A stretch of 24,935 nt of DNA from Pseudomonas fluorescens (GTDB lineage Bacteria; Pseudomonadota; Alphaproteobacteria; UBA2136; UBA6156), in NCBI GenBank assembly GCA_003241595.1, contig QFOU01000015.1, positions 1 through 24,935 of the forward strand. The letters run 5' to 3'. The translations under genes and the position numbers were made by a program. Shown here in pieces: positions 1 through 6,756 of this stretch. Position 1 is the stretch's first letter. The number at the start of each line of letters is the position of its first letter. The notes beneath the pieces are model-generated. The model saw only the letters and a list, made by a program, of their open reading frames with translations, had not been told where the DNA came from and searched no databases.

Positions 1-449
1 TCCAATTGGGCCGCCGCGGCCTTCCGGGTGCTGGCATTGGCCCCGAACAGATCCAACTCATAGCTCGCTGCCAGGTTGGCGCTGGATGACGAATTTCCTC
101 CCGCATTCAGGTCGGGGCGGGAATATCCGGTGCTTGCACCCGCCGTCACACTTGGCCACAGGCTGGCACCGGCCACGCGTAAACTCGCACGGGCTTGCGC
201 CACACGTTCGGCACTCGCAACCAGATCATTATTCTGGGCCAGCGCCTGCACCACGAAGGTATTCAGCTCAGGGCTTCCCAAACGCTCCCACCAGTGGGCT
301 TCCACGCGGGCCTCGGTGGTCGTCGTAGGGTTGATATCCCATGTATTGCCAAAGCTCACCTCGGGCCGAACATAGTGGGGTGCCAGACTGCACGCCGGTA
401 ACATCACGGCCATTAACAATAGGGAAGGGGTGTAGGTCGTCTTCATCAT
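1..449 (-). CDS. NodT-family outer-membrane efflux lipoprotein (partial, N-terminal part)
   Basis: This is the outer-membrane channel subunit expected to complete a MacAB-type tripartite pump. About 149 N-terminal residues are visible; the rest lies beyond the left edge. The protein starts with a short basic-hydrophobic signal and a lipobox LPAC, with Cys20 as the predicted lipidation site. It is followed by the NodT-type opening SLAPHYVRPEV and a heptad-rich stretch (VASAERVAQARASLRVAG) typical of the TolC-fold helical barrel. The start is one of two adjacent ATGs (449 or 446). A GGAG lies just upstream inside the macB end and is better spaced for 446. The gene begins 1 nt after the macB stop, so it is co-transcribed and probably translationally coupled. 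TolC itself is not a lipoprotein, so NodT/OprM-like is the better family name. Confidence 0.88.
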   Translation of the reverse strand, partial: MMKTTYTPSLLLMAVMLPACSLAPHYVRPEVSFGNTWDINPTTTTEARVEAHWWERLGSPELNTFVVQALAQNNDLVASAERVAQARASLRVAGASLWPSVTAGASTGYSRPDLNAGGNSSSSANLAASYELDLFGANASTRKAAAAQL

Positions 450-450
450 C

Positions 451-2382
451 TTACTCCGTACTCAAAGCCACCACAGGGTCCATATCCGAGGCTTTACGTG
501 CCGGAATGTATCCGAACACCAAGCCGGTCATAAAAGCGCATCCAAACGCCAGCAGGGAGGGCGCTACGGTCAATCCGATATTGACCCCGAACAGCTCCAG
601 CACCAGCGCAAAGCCAATACCCAGGGCAACTCCCAACAAACCGCCCAATACGCCCACCACCACGGCTTCGGTAATGAACTGCAACAGAATATCTGCCTTG
701 CGTGCACCAGTGGCCATGCGCACACCAATTTCGCGGGTGCGTTCGGTCACGCTCACCAGCATGATGTTCATCACACCCACACCCCCGACCAATAGACTGA
801 TGGCCGCGACACTTCCCAACAATATGGTCAATGTCGCCTGTGCCTCACTCACCATGGTCAGCAGGCTGGCGGTGTTGCGGATGCTGAAGTCCTCGGCGCG
901 GTGGCGTGCCATCAGCAGTTGACGCACGTTCTCTTGTACGGAGTCGATCTGTGCCACGTCATTCACCATCACGTTGAGGCCACTCACATAGTTGCCGCCA
1001 AATAACCGTACCAGACCGGTCGTGATGGGAATGAACGCGACCGCATCCTGGTCATTCCCCATCATGCCTGCACCCTTGGCGTCTAAAACGCCGACCACTT
1101 CGAAGGGGACGTTCTTCACAAGGATGGTTTCGCCCACGGGGTCGGCAAACGGGCCGAACAAACTGGTCGCCACGGTCTGACCGATCACGATCACCGGCGC
1201 GTAGCTACTCACGTCACGGGCGCTGAAGAATCGTCCTTTGGCCATCGCCCAGTCACGGATCAACGGCAGACTTTCATTCACGCCGGTCACGCTGCTGGCG
1301 TAGTCCATATTGCCATAGCGCAGGGTGTAGCTGCCGCTGCGTTCGGGCACCACGGTGCGAATGCCGTCCAATTGCGCCACGGCATCCGCATCCGCCAGCA
1401 TCAGGCTGGCGTTATCACCGCTGCTGCGGATACCCGGCGCCCCCGGACGCACCGAGAGCATGTTGGTACCCATCGCCGAGATCTGGCTGACCACGGCATC
1501 CTTGCTGCCATTCCCTACGGCCAGCATCACCACCACGCTCGCCACACCGATCACGATGCCCAGTAACGTCAGTGCGGTTCTGAATATGTTGACGCGTAAC
1601 GAACGCAGCGCGGTATCCACCGCTTCCTTCACATCCGCGGTACTCTCGACAGCACTGGGGGCCGCAGCAATGACATGGTCATCCGCACCCGTGCGCACTT
1701 TGGCACCGGTATCGTCAAGAATCCGCCCGTCCTGAATGCGGATCTGCCGGTCAGCATGTGCCGCCACATCGGCATCGTGGGTAATTAAGATGATGGTACG
1801 GCCTTCGGCGTGCAGGTCTTTCAGCAACTGCATCACATCGCGTCCGCTGGCACTATCCAGCGCCCCGGTCGGTTCGTCGGCCAGAATGACGGGCGCATTG
1901 TTCATCAGCGCCCGTGCGATCGCCACCCGCTGCTGCTGACCTCCCGAGAGTTGCGCAGGACGGTGATTCCCTCGCTCACCTAATCCTAATTTCTTCAACA
2001 ATTCCAAGGCCCGTGGCGCACGCTGGCTCTTGCTCTTGCCCGCATACACGGCCGGAACCTCAACGTTTTCAGCGGCCGTCGCCGTGCTGAGCAAGTTGTA
2101 GCGCTGGAACACGAACCCAAAGGTTTCCCGCCGTAGCCGCGCCAAACCGTCTTTATCCAGCGTGGCTACATCCACACCATTTACATGGTAAGTTCCTGAA
2201 CTGGAACGATCTAAACACCCTAAAATGTTCATGAGCGTCGATTTTCCCGAACCCGACTGCCCCATGATCGCAACAAACTCACCAGAATCTATTGTAAGAT
2301 CAACACCATCAAGCGCTTTCACCACACCCTCGCCATTGGGATAATGGCGCCCAATTCCCTTGAGCGACAAGAGCTTGGCCAT
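451..2382 (-). CDS. macB: MacB-type ABC transporter (ATPase fused to permease)
   Basis: Inner-membrane mechanotransmission ABC transporter, 643 aa, close to the length of E. coli MacB (648). The N-terminal nucleotide-binding domain shows Walker A GQSGSGKST (41-49), Q-loop near residue 93, signature LSGGQQQR (145-152), Walker B VILADEPTGALD (165-176) and an H-loop ITHD near 200. After a linker, a first membrane helix near 265-290 precedes a large periplasmic MacB-PCD region. The C-terminal FtsX-type permease (about 515-640) has three more helices and the motif VMNIMLVSVTERTREIGVRM. The start codon overlaps the macA stop by one base (TAATG), indicating translational coupling. The partner adaptor is macA upstream and the outer-membrane partner is the NodT gene downstream. 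The substrate (macrolide, peptide, lipoprotein or siderophore) cannot be read from the sequence. Confidence 0.95.
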   Translation of the reverse strand: MAKLLSLKGIGRHYPNGEGVVKALDGVDLTIDSGEFVAIMGQSGSGKSTLMNILGCLDRSSSGTYHVNGVDVATLDKDGLARLRRETFGFVFQRYNLLSTATAAENVEVPAVYAGKSKSQRAPRALELLKKLGLGERGNHRPAQLSGGQQQRVAIARALMNNAPVILADEPTGALDSASGRDVMQLLKDLHAEGRTIILITHDADVAAHADRQIRIQDGRILDDTGAKVRTGADDHVIAAAPSAVESTADVKEAVDTALRSLRVNIFRTALTLLGIVIGVASVVVMLAVGNGSKDAVVSQISAMGTNMLSVRPGAPGIRSSGDNASLMLADADAVAQLDGIRTVVPERSGSYTLRYGNMDYASSVTGVNESLPLIRDWAMAKGRFFSARDVSSYAPVIVIGQTVATSLFGPFADPVGETILVKNVPFEVVGVLDAKGAGMMGNDQDAVAFIPITTGLVRLFGGNYVSGLNVMVNDVAQIDSVQENVRQLLMARHRAEDFSIRNTASLLTMVSEAQATLTILLGSVAAISLLVGGVGVMNIMLVSVTERTREIGVRMATGARKADILLQFITEAVVVGVLGGLLGVALGIGFALVLELFGVNIGLTVAPSLLAFGCAFMTGLVFGYIPARKASDMDPVVALSTE

Positions 2383-3584
2383 TAGAGGCGCGGCCCCATG
2401 TTACGACGTCCACCACTGGTGCCGCTACCCGTACCACTTGCTGCCGAAGTCGGAATAGCCACGTCATCGCCTGCTTTAAGACCTTCTAAAACCTCAGCCA
2501 TGCTACGGTTCATCAAACCGATCCGTACGGTTTTGCTCACCATCTCACCTTTGGCGTCAGGCACCCAAATCTCGTACATCTCGCCCTTGGAGGCGGATGA
2601 ATCTGTGTTGGCCATGATCTTTTTACCCAGTGCGGCAGCTGGTATCAGCACCGCATCATGCGCACTGCCCACTACAAAATTAGTTTGTGTGCTCATGCCA
2701 CTCATCAGGGTGCCGTCCGCGTTCTCAACATCTGCCAACACATTGTAAAGTACCACATCATTAACAATTTCTGGTGCTGGAATGATTTGCTGAACTTTTG
2801 TCTGCCAGGGCTTCTGACCACCTAATGTTGTGAAATTTACGTCCATTCCCGGTACAATCTTACCAATGTCGGCTTCCGCCACCTGCGCACGTACGGTCAT
2901 GGTGCTTAGATCAGCGATTTCAATAACAGAAGGAGCGGTTTGGTTGGCATTGAGGGTTTGACCTTCACGTGCGGTCTGCGAAACAACAGTTCCTGCCATC
3001 GGTGCGTAAATGCGGGTGTAGCTTAAATTGGTCTTGGCTTCAGCCAAAGTCGATTCCGATTGCTCGATCTGCGCTTTTAAAGAGATTATACGTGCGTCTG
3101 CCGCCTTCAATGCCGCAGCAGAGGTATCGAACGCATCCTTGCTGATGGCTTGCTCCACAACCAGCTGTTCATTCCGTCCATGCTGAATTTTAGCCAGATC
3201 CAATTGTGCCTGCTGCTCGGCCAGTTGGGCCTTTAAACTGCGTACTTGCGCAGTACTCTCTTCCAGGCGCGACTCATACACACGCGGGTCGATTTCCGCC
3301 ACGAGCTGACTTGCGCTCACGTGCTGTCCCACATCCACATGTAATTTGAGAAGCTGTCCAGAAACCTGAGCACCTACATTTACGTATTGCTTGGGTTCCA
3401 GTTTGCCTTGAGCTGTTACCGTTTCTTCTAAATTACCAGTAGTGGCTTTGGTAATCGTATAGGCGTGTGTCACGGTATCGCTATTCCGGCCCAATACCCA
3501 CCACACGGCAACACTTGCAAGTATCGCAACAACAAGAATACTCAAACGCGGGTGACGACGGATAAAGCTGGGCATACGAAGCAT
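2382..3584 (-). CDS. macA: MacA-type periplasmic adaptor (membrane fusion protein)
   Basis: Periplasmic adaptor that links MacB to the outer-membrane channel. From the chosen ATG it is about 400 aa: a short basic N-terminus, one membrane helix (ILVVAILASVAVWWVLG), a lipoyl half-motif (GAQVSGQLLKLHVDVGQHV), a coiled-coil hairpin rich in A, E, Q and L, the second lipoyl half (YTRIYAPMAGTVVSQ), a beta-barrel domain and a C-terminal membrane-proximal domain. It ends in a Gly/Ser/Arg-rich tail. An in-frame ATG at 3662 would add 26 residues and has an AGAGAGG upstream. Those codons are unlike the rest of the gene (ATA, AGA, AGG) and do not look like MacA, whereas the ATG at 3584 has GAGAG at good spacing and puts the anchor helix near the N-terminus. 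First gene of the macA-macB-NodT operon. Confidence 0.92.
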   Translation of the reverse strand: MLRMPSFIRRHPRLSILVVAILASVAVWWVLGRNSDTVTHAYTITKATTGNLEETVTAQGKLEPKQYVNVGAQVSGQLLKLHVDVGQHVSASQLVAEIDPRVYESRLEESTAQVRSLKAQLAEQQAQLDLAKIQHGRNEQLVVEQAISKDAFDTSAAALKAADARIISLKAQIEQSESTLAEAKTNLSYTRIYAPMAGTVVSQTAREGQTLNANQTAPSVIEIADLSTMTVRAQVAEADIGKIVPGMDVNFTTLGGQKPWQTKVQQIIPAPEIVNDVVLYNVLADVENADGTLMSGMSTQTNFVVGSAHDAVLIPAAALGKKIMANTDSSASKGEMYEIWVPDAKGEMVSKTVRIGLMNRSMAEVLEGLKAGDDVAIPTSAASGTGSGTSGGRRNMGPRL

Positions 3585-3728
3585 GGAATTCTCTCTATTC
3601 TTGATCAGCACTATAACGCCGCTTGGCCCTACTTCCCTGCGCATTGCCCGAAATAATGACATTAATTCCGTCCCTCTCTACCATTGAGTCCAATGTGTCG
3701 GGAAAGTTCGTGTCTGTGCATATAAAAA

Positions 3729-3753
3729 GGAACTTCAACGGACCCCAACGGTT
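3729..3753 (+). promoter_or_regulatory. Candidate EcfG-type promoter for the DUF883-PAP2 operon (one mismatch)
   Basis: GGAAC (3729-3733), a 16-nt spacer, then GGTT (3750-3753). The alphaproteobacterial GSR consensus is GGAAC-N16/17-CGTT, so only the first base of the -10 differs. It lies about 50 nt upstream of the DUF883 start codon and points towards it. Supported by four perfect sites of the same kind within the next 6.5 kb. Confidence 0.6.
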
Positions 3754-3804
3754 AAAAGGGGTACGAACCTAATGACGACAATATGAGAACGAAAGGATAT
3801 CACC

Positions 3805-4182
3805 ATGGCTCGCCAACTTTCTGCCAATATCAAAGCTTCTACCGCTCACGTTCGCACTAAGCGCGCGGCTGCCGAAACTCAAGAGAGTGTGAACGATATC
3901 AAATCTGATATGCGAACCCTCAAGGAGCGTCTCGAGAATCTCGCCTCAGCCGGTAGCTCCGAAGGGCTTGCCAGTGCACAAAAGGTCTTCGCAAGCCTGC
4001 AAAGCCGCTTCGAGAATTTCATGGACACCGACTTTGCGGAACAACTCGGCGTGAATGCCGCCATGGAAAAAGGTCGCGAAAAAGCCGAACAGGCCCGCAC
4101 CACCATTCAAGATAAGCCGCTGCAATCGGTATTGATCGCAGCTGGTGTCGGTGCCCTTGTTGGTTTCCTGCTGCGCCGCTAA
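3805..4182 (+). CDS. DUF883 (ElaB/YqjD-like) membrane-anchored stress protein
   Basis: A 125-aa protein with the DUF883 layout: a long charged, Ala/Glu/Lys-rich helical N-terminal region (about 1-105) and a single C-terminal membrane segment with glycine spacing (SVLIAAGVGALVGFLLRR, 107-125), giving a C-tail-anchored inner-membrane protein. In E. coli, YqjD and ElaB are stationary-phase proteins of this family that bind ribosomes at the membrane; whether this protein does so is unknown. The start has a clear AAAGGA upstream. A near-consensus EcfG promoter precedes it, and a hairpin follows before the next gene. The order DUF883 then small holin-like membrane protein mirrors yqjD-yqjE in enterobacteria. 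Confidence 0.87.
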   Translation: MARQLSANIKASTAHVRTKRAAAETQESVNDIKSDMRTLKERLENLASAGSSEGLASAQKVFASLQSRFENFMDTDFAEQLGVNAAMEKGREKAEQARTTIQDKPLQSVLIAAGVGALVGFLLRR

Positions 4183-4199
4183 ACTAAAGCCTGATATCC

Positions 4200-4224
4200 C
4201 CCTCCGGCATTCATCGCCGGAGGG
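4200..4224 (+). terminator. Intercistronic hairpin, possible attenuating terminator
   Basis: A perfect 9-bp G+C-rich stem, CCCTCCGGC (4200-4208) with GCCGGAGGG (4216-4224), and a 7-nt loop. It is followed by TATTATCT rather than a clean U-run. It sits between the DUF883 gene and the next gene on the same strand, so partial termination or 3'-end stabilisation of the DUF883 message is likely. Confidence 0.55.
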
Positions 4225-4254
4225 TATTATCTCCAAGAAGAAAGATAATAAGCC

Positions 4255-4659
4255 ATGAGCCTCAACGCATTCCTTGCAGAACTGCTGGTTCGCCCTGCTC
4301 CTCAGCAAAGGGCGTCGCGCCTCATGGATGCCTTGCTCTGGCGTATCCTTCTTGCATTTGCGGTTCTCTTTTTGGCAATTGCCGCGTGGCGCGTCCTTGA
4401 GATGACTCTTGGACCTATTCTTGCGCCTCTGATCATGGGACTGGCTCTCGCGATCTGCGCAGGACTGCTCGCCTTCCTCGAGTCACGCCGTCGTAAAAAA
4501 CTGGCCGAATCTACTCCCACACTTGCTCCGCTCTTGCTGACACTGGTCGAGATCGCCTTCGCGCCTAAAGTTGTGCGCTGGATGGCCCTCGGCAATCTTT
4601 TGATCGATGTTCTCAGCGGCGAAAGCCCGCTTTCCAAATCCAAGTCCAAACGTAAGTAA
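4255..4659 (+). CDS. Small holin-like (YqjE-like) inner-membrane protein
   Basis: A 134-aa protein with two clear hydrophobic helices (about residues 27-47 and 51-74), a basic loop (ESRRRKK) and a third moderately hydrophobic region (about 85-120), ending in a Lys/Ser-rich tail (LSKSKSKRK). The topology and the position directly after a DUF883 gene resemble YqjE, a phage-holin-superfamily-III (DUF1469-type) protein that often pairs with DUF883 proteins. That assignment rests on context and topology, not on a diagnostic motif. Only a weak A/G-rich ribosome binding site precedes the ATG. The TAA is 6 nt from the start of the PAP2 gene, so the two are probably co-translated. Confidence 0.72.
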   Translation: MSLNAFLAELLVRPAPQQRASRLMDALLWRILLAFAVLFLAIAAWRVLEMTLGPILAPLIMGLALAICAGLLAFLESRRRKKLAESTPTLAPLLLTLVEIAFAPKVVRWMALGNLLIDVLSGESPLSKSKSKRK

Positions 4660-4665
4660 TATTCG

Positions 4666-5370
4666 TTGAAGAACCTTCGCGTATTCACAACGCTCAAATC
4701 ACTGCGCCATATGCCCGAAGCCCGCCTCATGGCGGCTTTGGTGATTCTCACAGGTCTCCTCGCACTATTTATTTCGCTGGCTGATGAGGTCTTGGAGGGA
4801 GAAACTCATGTCTTCGATGCCGCGATTCTTCAAGCGCTGCGCCGCGGAGATGCCGGTTCACCGATTGGCCCTGCTTGGATGGAGCAATCAATGATGGACA
4901 TAACTGCCATGGGCGGGTTTACGGTCATTACATTGATAAGCCTTTTAAGCATGGGATATCTCATGTTGCGTAAGCGGTGGGTATCGGCCGGCTTGATTGT
5001 CGTGTCAGGTGCCGGGGGTACGCTGCTTAACCACCTTCTGAAAACGCATTTCGAACGTCCCCGACCCGATCTTGTCTCTCATCTGGTAGAAGTGAGCACA
5101 CTGAGCTTTCCCAGTGGTCACGCAATGTCATCCGCTATTATGTACTTGACCTTGGGTGCGCTGTTGGCACGGAGCCAATCGTCCCGCGCGATTAAAACCT
5201 ATATTTTGGTGTCTGCTATATTCGTTACGGCTCTTGTAGGTATGAGTCGCGTGTATTTAGGGGTGCACTGGCCCACCGATGTGCTGGCAGGGTGGTGTCT
5301 AGGGGCTACATGGGCCATTGCCTGCCTACTGGTAGTAGGTCTGCTGAACCGATACCTCACTCAAAAATGA
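4666..5370 (+). CDS. PAP2-family phosphatase (lipid/undecaprenyl-pyrophosphate phosphatase type)
   Basis: Integral-membrane acid phosphatase of 234 aa. All three catalytic motifs are present: KTHFERPRP (126-134, KX6RP), PSGH (149-152) and SRVYLGVHWPTD (194-205, SRX5HX3D), with the nucleophilic His201 and general-acid His152. About six membrane helices are predicted, matching PgpB/BcrC-type enzymes that dephosphorylate lipid phosphates or undecaprenyl pyrophosphate; the substrate is not resolved. The start given is TTG, 6 nt after the upstream stop and with no strong ribosome binding site. The next in-frame ATG (4711) would remove 15 residues before the first helix and also lacks a clear site. 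Probably the last gene of the EcfG-linked DUF883 operon. Confidence 0.9.
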   Translation: MKNLRVFTTLKSLRHMPEARLMAALVILTGLLALFISLADEVLEGETHVFDAAILQALRRGDAGSPIGPAWMEQSMMDITAMGGFTVITLISLLSMGYLMLRKRWVSAGLIVVSGAGGTLLNHLLKTHFERPRPDLVSHLVEVSTLSFPSGHAMSSAIMYLTLGALLARSQSSRAIKTYILVSAIFVTALVGMSRVYLGVHWPTDVLAGWCLGATWAIACLLVVGLLNRYLTQK

Positions 5371-5406
5371 TAGATTAAGGCTCATATTAGGCCTGAGAAT
5401 ATCCCT

Positions 5407-5430
5407 GTGTCTCTCAGATATGAGAGACAC
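5407..5430. repeat. Perfect 10-bp inverted repeat downstream of the PAP2 gene
   Basis: GTGTCTCTCA (5407-5416) and TGAGAGACAC (5421-5430) flank a GATA tetraloop. No T-tract follows on either strand. It may be the 3'-end structure of the PAP2 operon mRNA, a non-canonical terminator, or an operator for the next gene. Confidence 0.5.
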
Positions 5431-5543
5431 ACTATTAGCTGTATATCTTTTATGAAAAAAAACGCATTCAACCACTTAATATTTTGCTGCAGTTATCCCA
5501 CGTAAATGATGTCACCGAAATCAATTGGAAAGGAGAACGGAAA

Positions 5544-5798
5544 ATGACACCAATCGGATGGGATCAACTCGGATTTGGATTCGTAATCGAAGAGAAGGAA
5601 GATGGCACCCCCTGGATCAAAGTCGTCGACCCTTGGTACAACCGGGCCGAAGAAAAAGAAAACAGCAAGGGCAGCACCATTGCCCTGCGCCTTCAACCCT
5701 ACGCGTCCTATACAGAGGCTCGTGAAATCGCTAACTTCCTGAACAGCCGCCTGTTCAGTGGCCGTACCCCGATCCTCGCCCTGCGTGAGATCAGTTAA
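5544..5798 (+). CDS. Hypothetical 84-aa soluble protein
   Basis: I do not recognise this family. The ATG at 5544 has a strong AAAGGAG 9 nt upstream; the reading frame stays open 60 nt further upstream, but that part has no such signal. The product is small, acidic-to-neutral and soluble: no signal peptide, membrane segment or cysteine. The first half is charged and aromatic (WDQLGFGFVIEEKEDGTPWI, then DPWYNR). The second half (YTEAREIANFLNSRL) looks like a single amphipathic helix. It stands alone between a hairpin and a strong terminator, so it is monocistronic. No GGAAC element is visible upstream, unlike its neighbours, so GSR membership is not supported. Confidence 0.72.
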   Translation: MTPIGWDQLGFGFVIEEKEDGTPWIKVVDPWYNRAEEKENSKGSTIALRLQPYASYTEAREIANFLNSRLFSGRTPILALREIS

Positions 5799-5878
5799 GA
5801 CGCCTTATAATAGGAAAAATAGAGCACATACTCTTTAAACCCTTTTTAAGCGCGGACATTAAATCCGTTCTTCTTCCC

Positions 5879-5914
5879 AACGCACAAGCGGGCGCCCTGG
5901 CCCGCTTGTGCGTT
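5879..5914. terminator. Strong bidirectional terminator between convergent genes
   Basis: A perfect 15-bp stem, AACGCACAAGCGGGC (5879-5893) with its complement (5900-5914), and a 6-nt loop GCCCTG. T-rich (plus) and A-containing (minus) flanks lie on either side. It sits between the plus-strand hypothetical gene and the minus-strand lipoprotein gene. Confidence 0.8.
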
Positions 5915-5944
5915 TAGTGTTGGCCCGTATCAGGCAAAGGAGGC

Positions 5945-6190
5945 TTAACGCCACCATGGCTTACCAAGGTCAACATCTTTCGATTTCGTTAAACCACCCG
6001 CGGCTGCACCGGCAGCACCACCTAGTACCGCACCGGTCGTGGCACTACCGCCTGTAAGCGCACCTGCGGCCGCACCAACACCGGCGCCAATACCGGCACC
6101 GCTCAGGGCACGGTCGCTACCGCTTTCCCCACAGGCGGCGAGCAGAACAACAACAGGGGCAAGTAAAGCTAAGGTTTTGAACTGAGTCAT
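5945..6190 (-). CDS. Glycine-zipper lipoprotein, EcfG-controlled
   Basis: An 81-aa predicted lipoprotein. The signal peptide (1-19) ends in lipobox LAAC with Cys20. The mature part has a Gly/Ala-rich zipper (GAGIGAGVGAAAGALTGG, then GAVLGGAAGAAAGGLT), like the glycine-zipper 2TM / SlyB-OsmB type of small envelope proteins, and a short tail ending PWWR. Asp does not follow the Cys (GES at +2 to +4), so outer-membrane sorting is the default expectation. A good AAGGAG lies 8 nt before the ATG. A perfect EcfG promoter is 33 nt upstream, so it is very likely a GSR envelope-stress gene. Exact molecular function is unknown. Confidence 0.88.
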   Translation of the reverse strand: MTQFKTLALLAPVVVLLAACGESGSDRALSGAGIGAGVGAAAGALTGGSATTGAVLGGAAGAAAGGLTKSKDVDLGKPWWR

Positions 6191-6222
6191 GATATTTCTC
6201 CTTGTTAGGTGACACTCCAGCT

Positions 6223-6248
6223 AACGGTGAACAAGCCCCTTAGGTTCC
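6223..6248 (-). promoter_or_regulatory. Perfect EcfG (GSR) promoter for the glycine-zipper lipoprotein
   Basis: Read on the minus strand: GGAAC (6248-6244), 17-nt spacer, CGTT (6226-6223), an exact match to GGAAC-N17-CGTT. The expected transcript start near 6216 gives a leader of about 25 nt to the ATG at 6190. Confidence 0.88.
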
Positions 6249-6305
6249 ATGTCCCAGATCAAGGAAACTCAGCTGTAATTCTTTGAAACAGCGGGGCCCA
6301 CAAGC

Positions 6306-6331
6306 GGAACACAAACGGCTGACACCGCGTT
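6306..6331 (+). promoter_or_regulatory. Perfect EcfG (GSR) promoter for the entericidin-like gene
   Basis: GGAAC (6306-6310), 17-nt spacer, CGTT (6328-6331) on the plus strand, exactly the consensus. It points at the ATG at 6366, about 27 nt after the expected start site. It is back to back with the lipoprotein promoter, with 57 bp between the two -35 elements. Confidence 0.88.
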
Positions 6332-6365
6332 AGTGTCACATCAAATTAAAGAAAGGATGTGTTGT

Positions 6366-6491
6366 ATGGTTCTCTTGGTACTCGTGGTAATTGTTGCAGG
6401 CGTAGCTATTATTGGCGGAGGCAATACCGTCTCCGGTTTTGGTAGCGATCTCGAGCGGAGTGGTGAAAAGATTCAGGATGCCACCAAATAA
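6366..6491 (+). CDS. Entericidin-like 41-aa membrane peptide lacking the lipobox cysteine
   Basis: A very small gene. The N-terminal half is one hydrophobic segment (VLLVLVVIVAGVAIIGGG) and the C-terminal half is NTVSGFGSDLERSGEKIQDA, which matches the mature part of EcnA/EcnB entericidins (CNTxxGxGxDIxxxGExIxDA). In those bacteriolytic or envelope lipoproteins a Cys directly precedes NT; here the corresponding residue is Gly19, so no lipid attachment is possible and the peptide should stay as a membrane-spanning or signal-anchored form. AAAGGA lies about 9 nt before the ATG. An in-frame ATG at 6357 is too close to that site. A perfect EcfG promoter precedes the gene and a terminator follows 15 nt after the stop. 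Confidence 0.82.
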   Translation: MVLLVLVVIVAGVAIIGGGNTVSGFGSDLERSGEKIQDATK

Positions 6492-6508
6492 ATTCAGCAT
6501 AACTCAAA

Positions 6509-6533
6509 AAAAGCGGCCATTAGGCCGCTTTTG
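6509..6533. terminator. Bidirectional rho-independent terminator
   Basis: AAAAGCGGCC, a short ATTA loop, then GGCCGCTTTT, giving a 10-bp stem with A-run and T-run on opposite sides. It serves the entericidin-like gene on the plus strand and the PLDc_N gene on the minus strand. Confidence 0.85.
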
Positions 6534-6544
6534 CATGCTCCGTC

Positions 6545-6730
6545 TTAAAGCGCGGGAACATCCTTTTTCGGACCAAGCAAATACCACACGAGCAAGCCCA
6601 GTACCGGCGCAATAAAGATGAATAGGATCCAGAGCGCCTTCTTAAGCGGGGTCGTAGACGAACCGAGGACCTGCAACATCGCATAGATGTCCAGAACCAG
6701 AATGATAAGACCAAGAATACCAGAAATCAT
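6545..6730 (-). CDS. PLDc_N-domain small membrane protein, EcfG-controlled
   Basis: A 61-aa protein with two hydrophobic helices (about 3-23 and 32-53) separated by the basic turn STTPLKKALW, and a C-terminal LLGPKKD. This is the pattern of the PLDc_N domain (phospholipase D/nuclease N-terminal), which occurs alone in many small stress proteins and at the N-terminus of cardiolipin synthases. No catalytic HKD domain follows, so it is a stand-alone membrane domain and not an enzyme. AAAGG lies about 9 nt before the ATG. A perfect EcfG promoter sits in the 3' end of the kinase gene just upstream. Function unknown; likely an envelope component of the GSR. Confidence 0.87.
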   Translation of the reverse strand: MISGILGLIILVLDIYAMLQVLGSSTTPLKKALWILFIFIAPVLGLLVWYLLGPKKDVPAL

Positions 6731-6756
6731 AAGGTAAACCTTTCGTTAGGGGTTGA

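Noticed and set aside
3585..3662. N-terminal extension of MacA from an ATG at 3662
   Set aside because: It has an acceptable ribosome site, but the codons are unlike the rest of the gene and it would bury the anchor helix; the ATG at 3584 also has a well-placed site. Not excluded completely.
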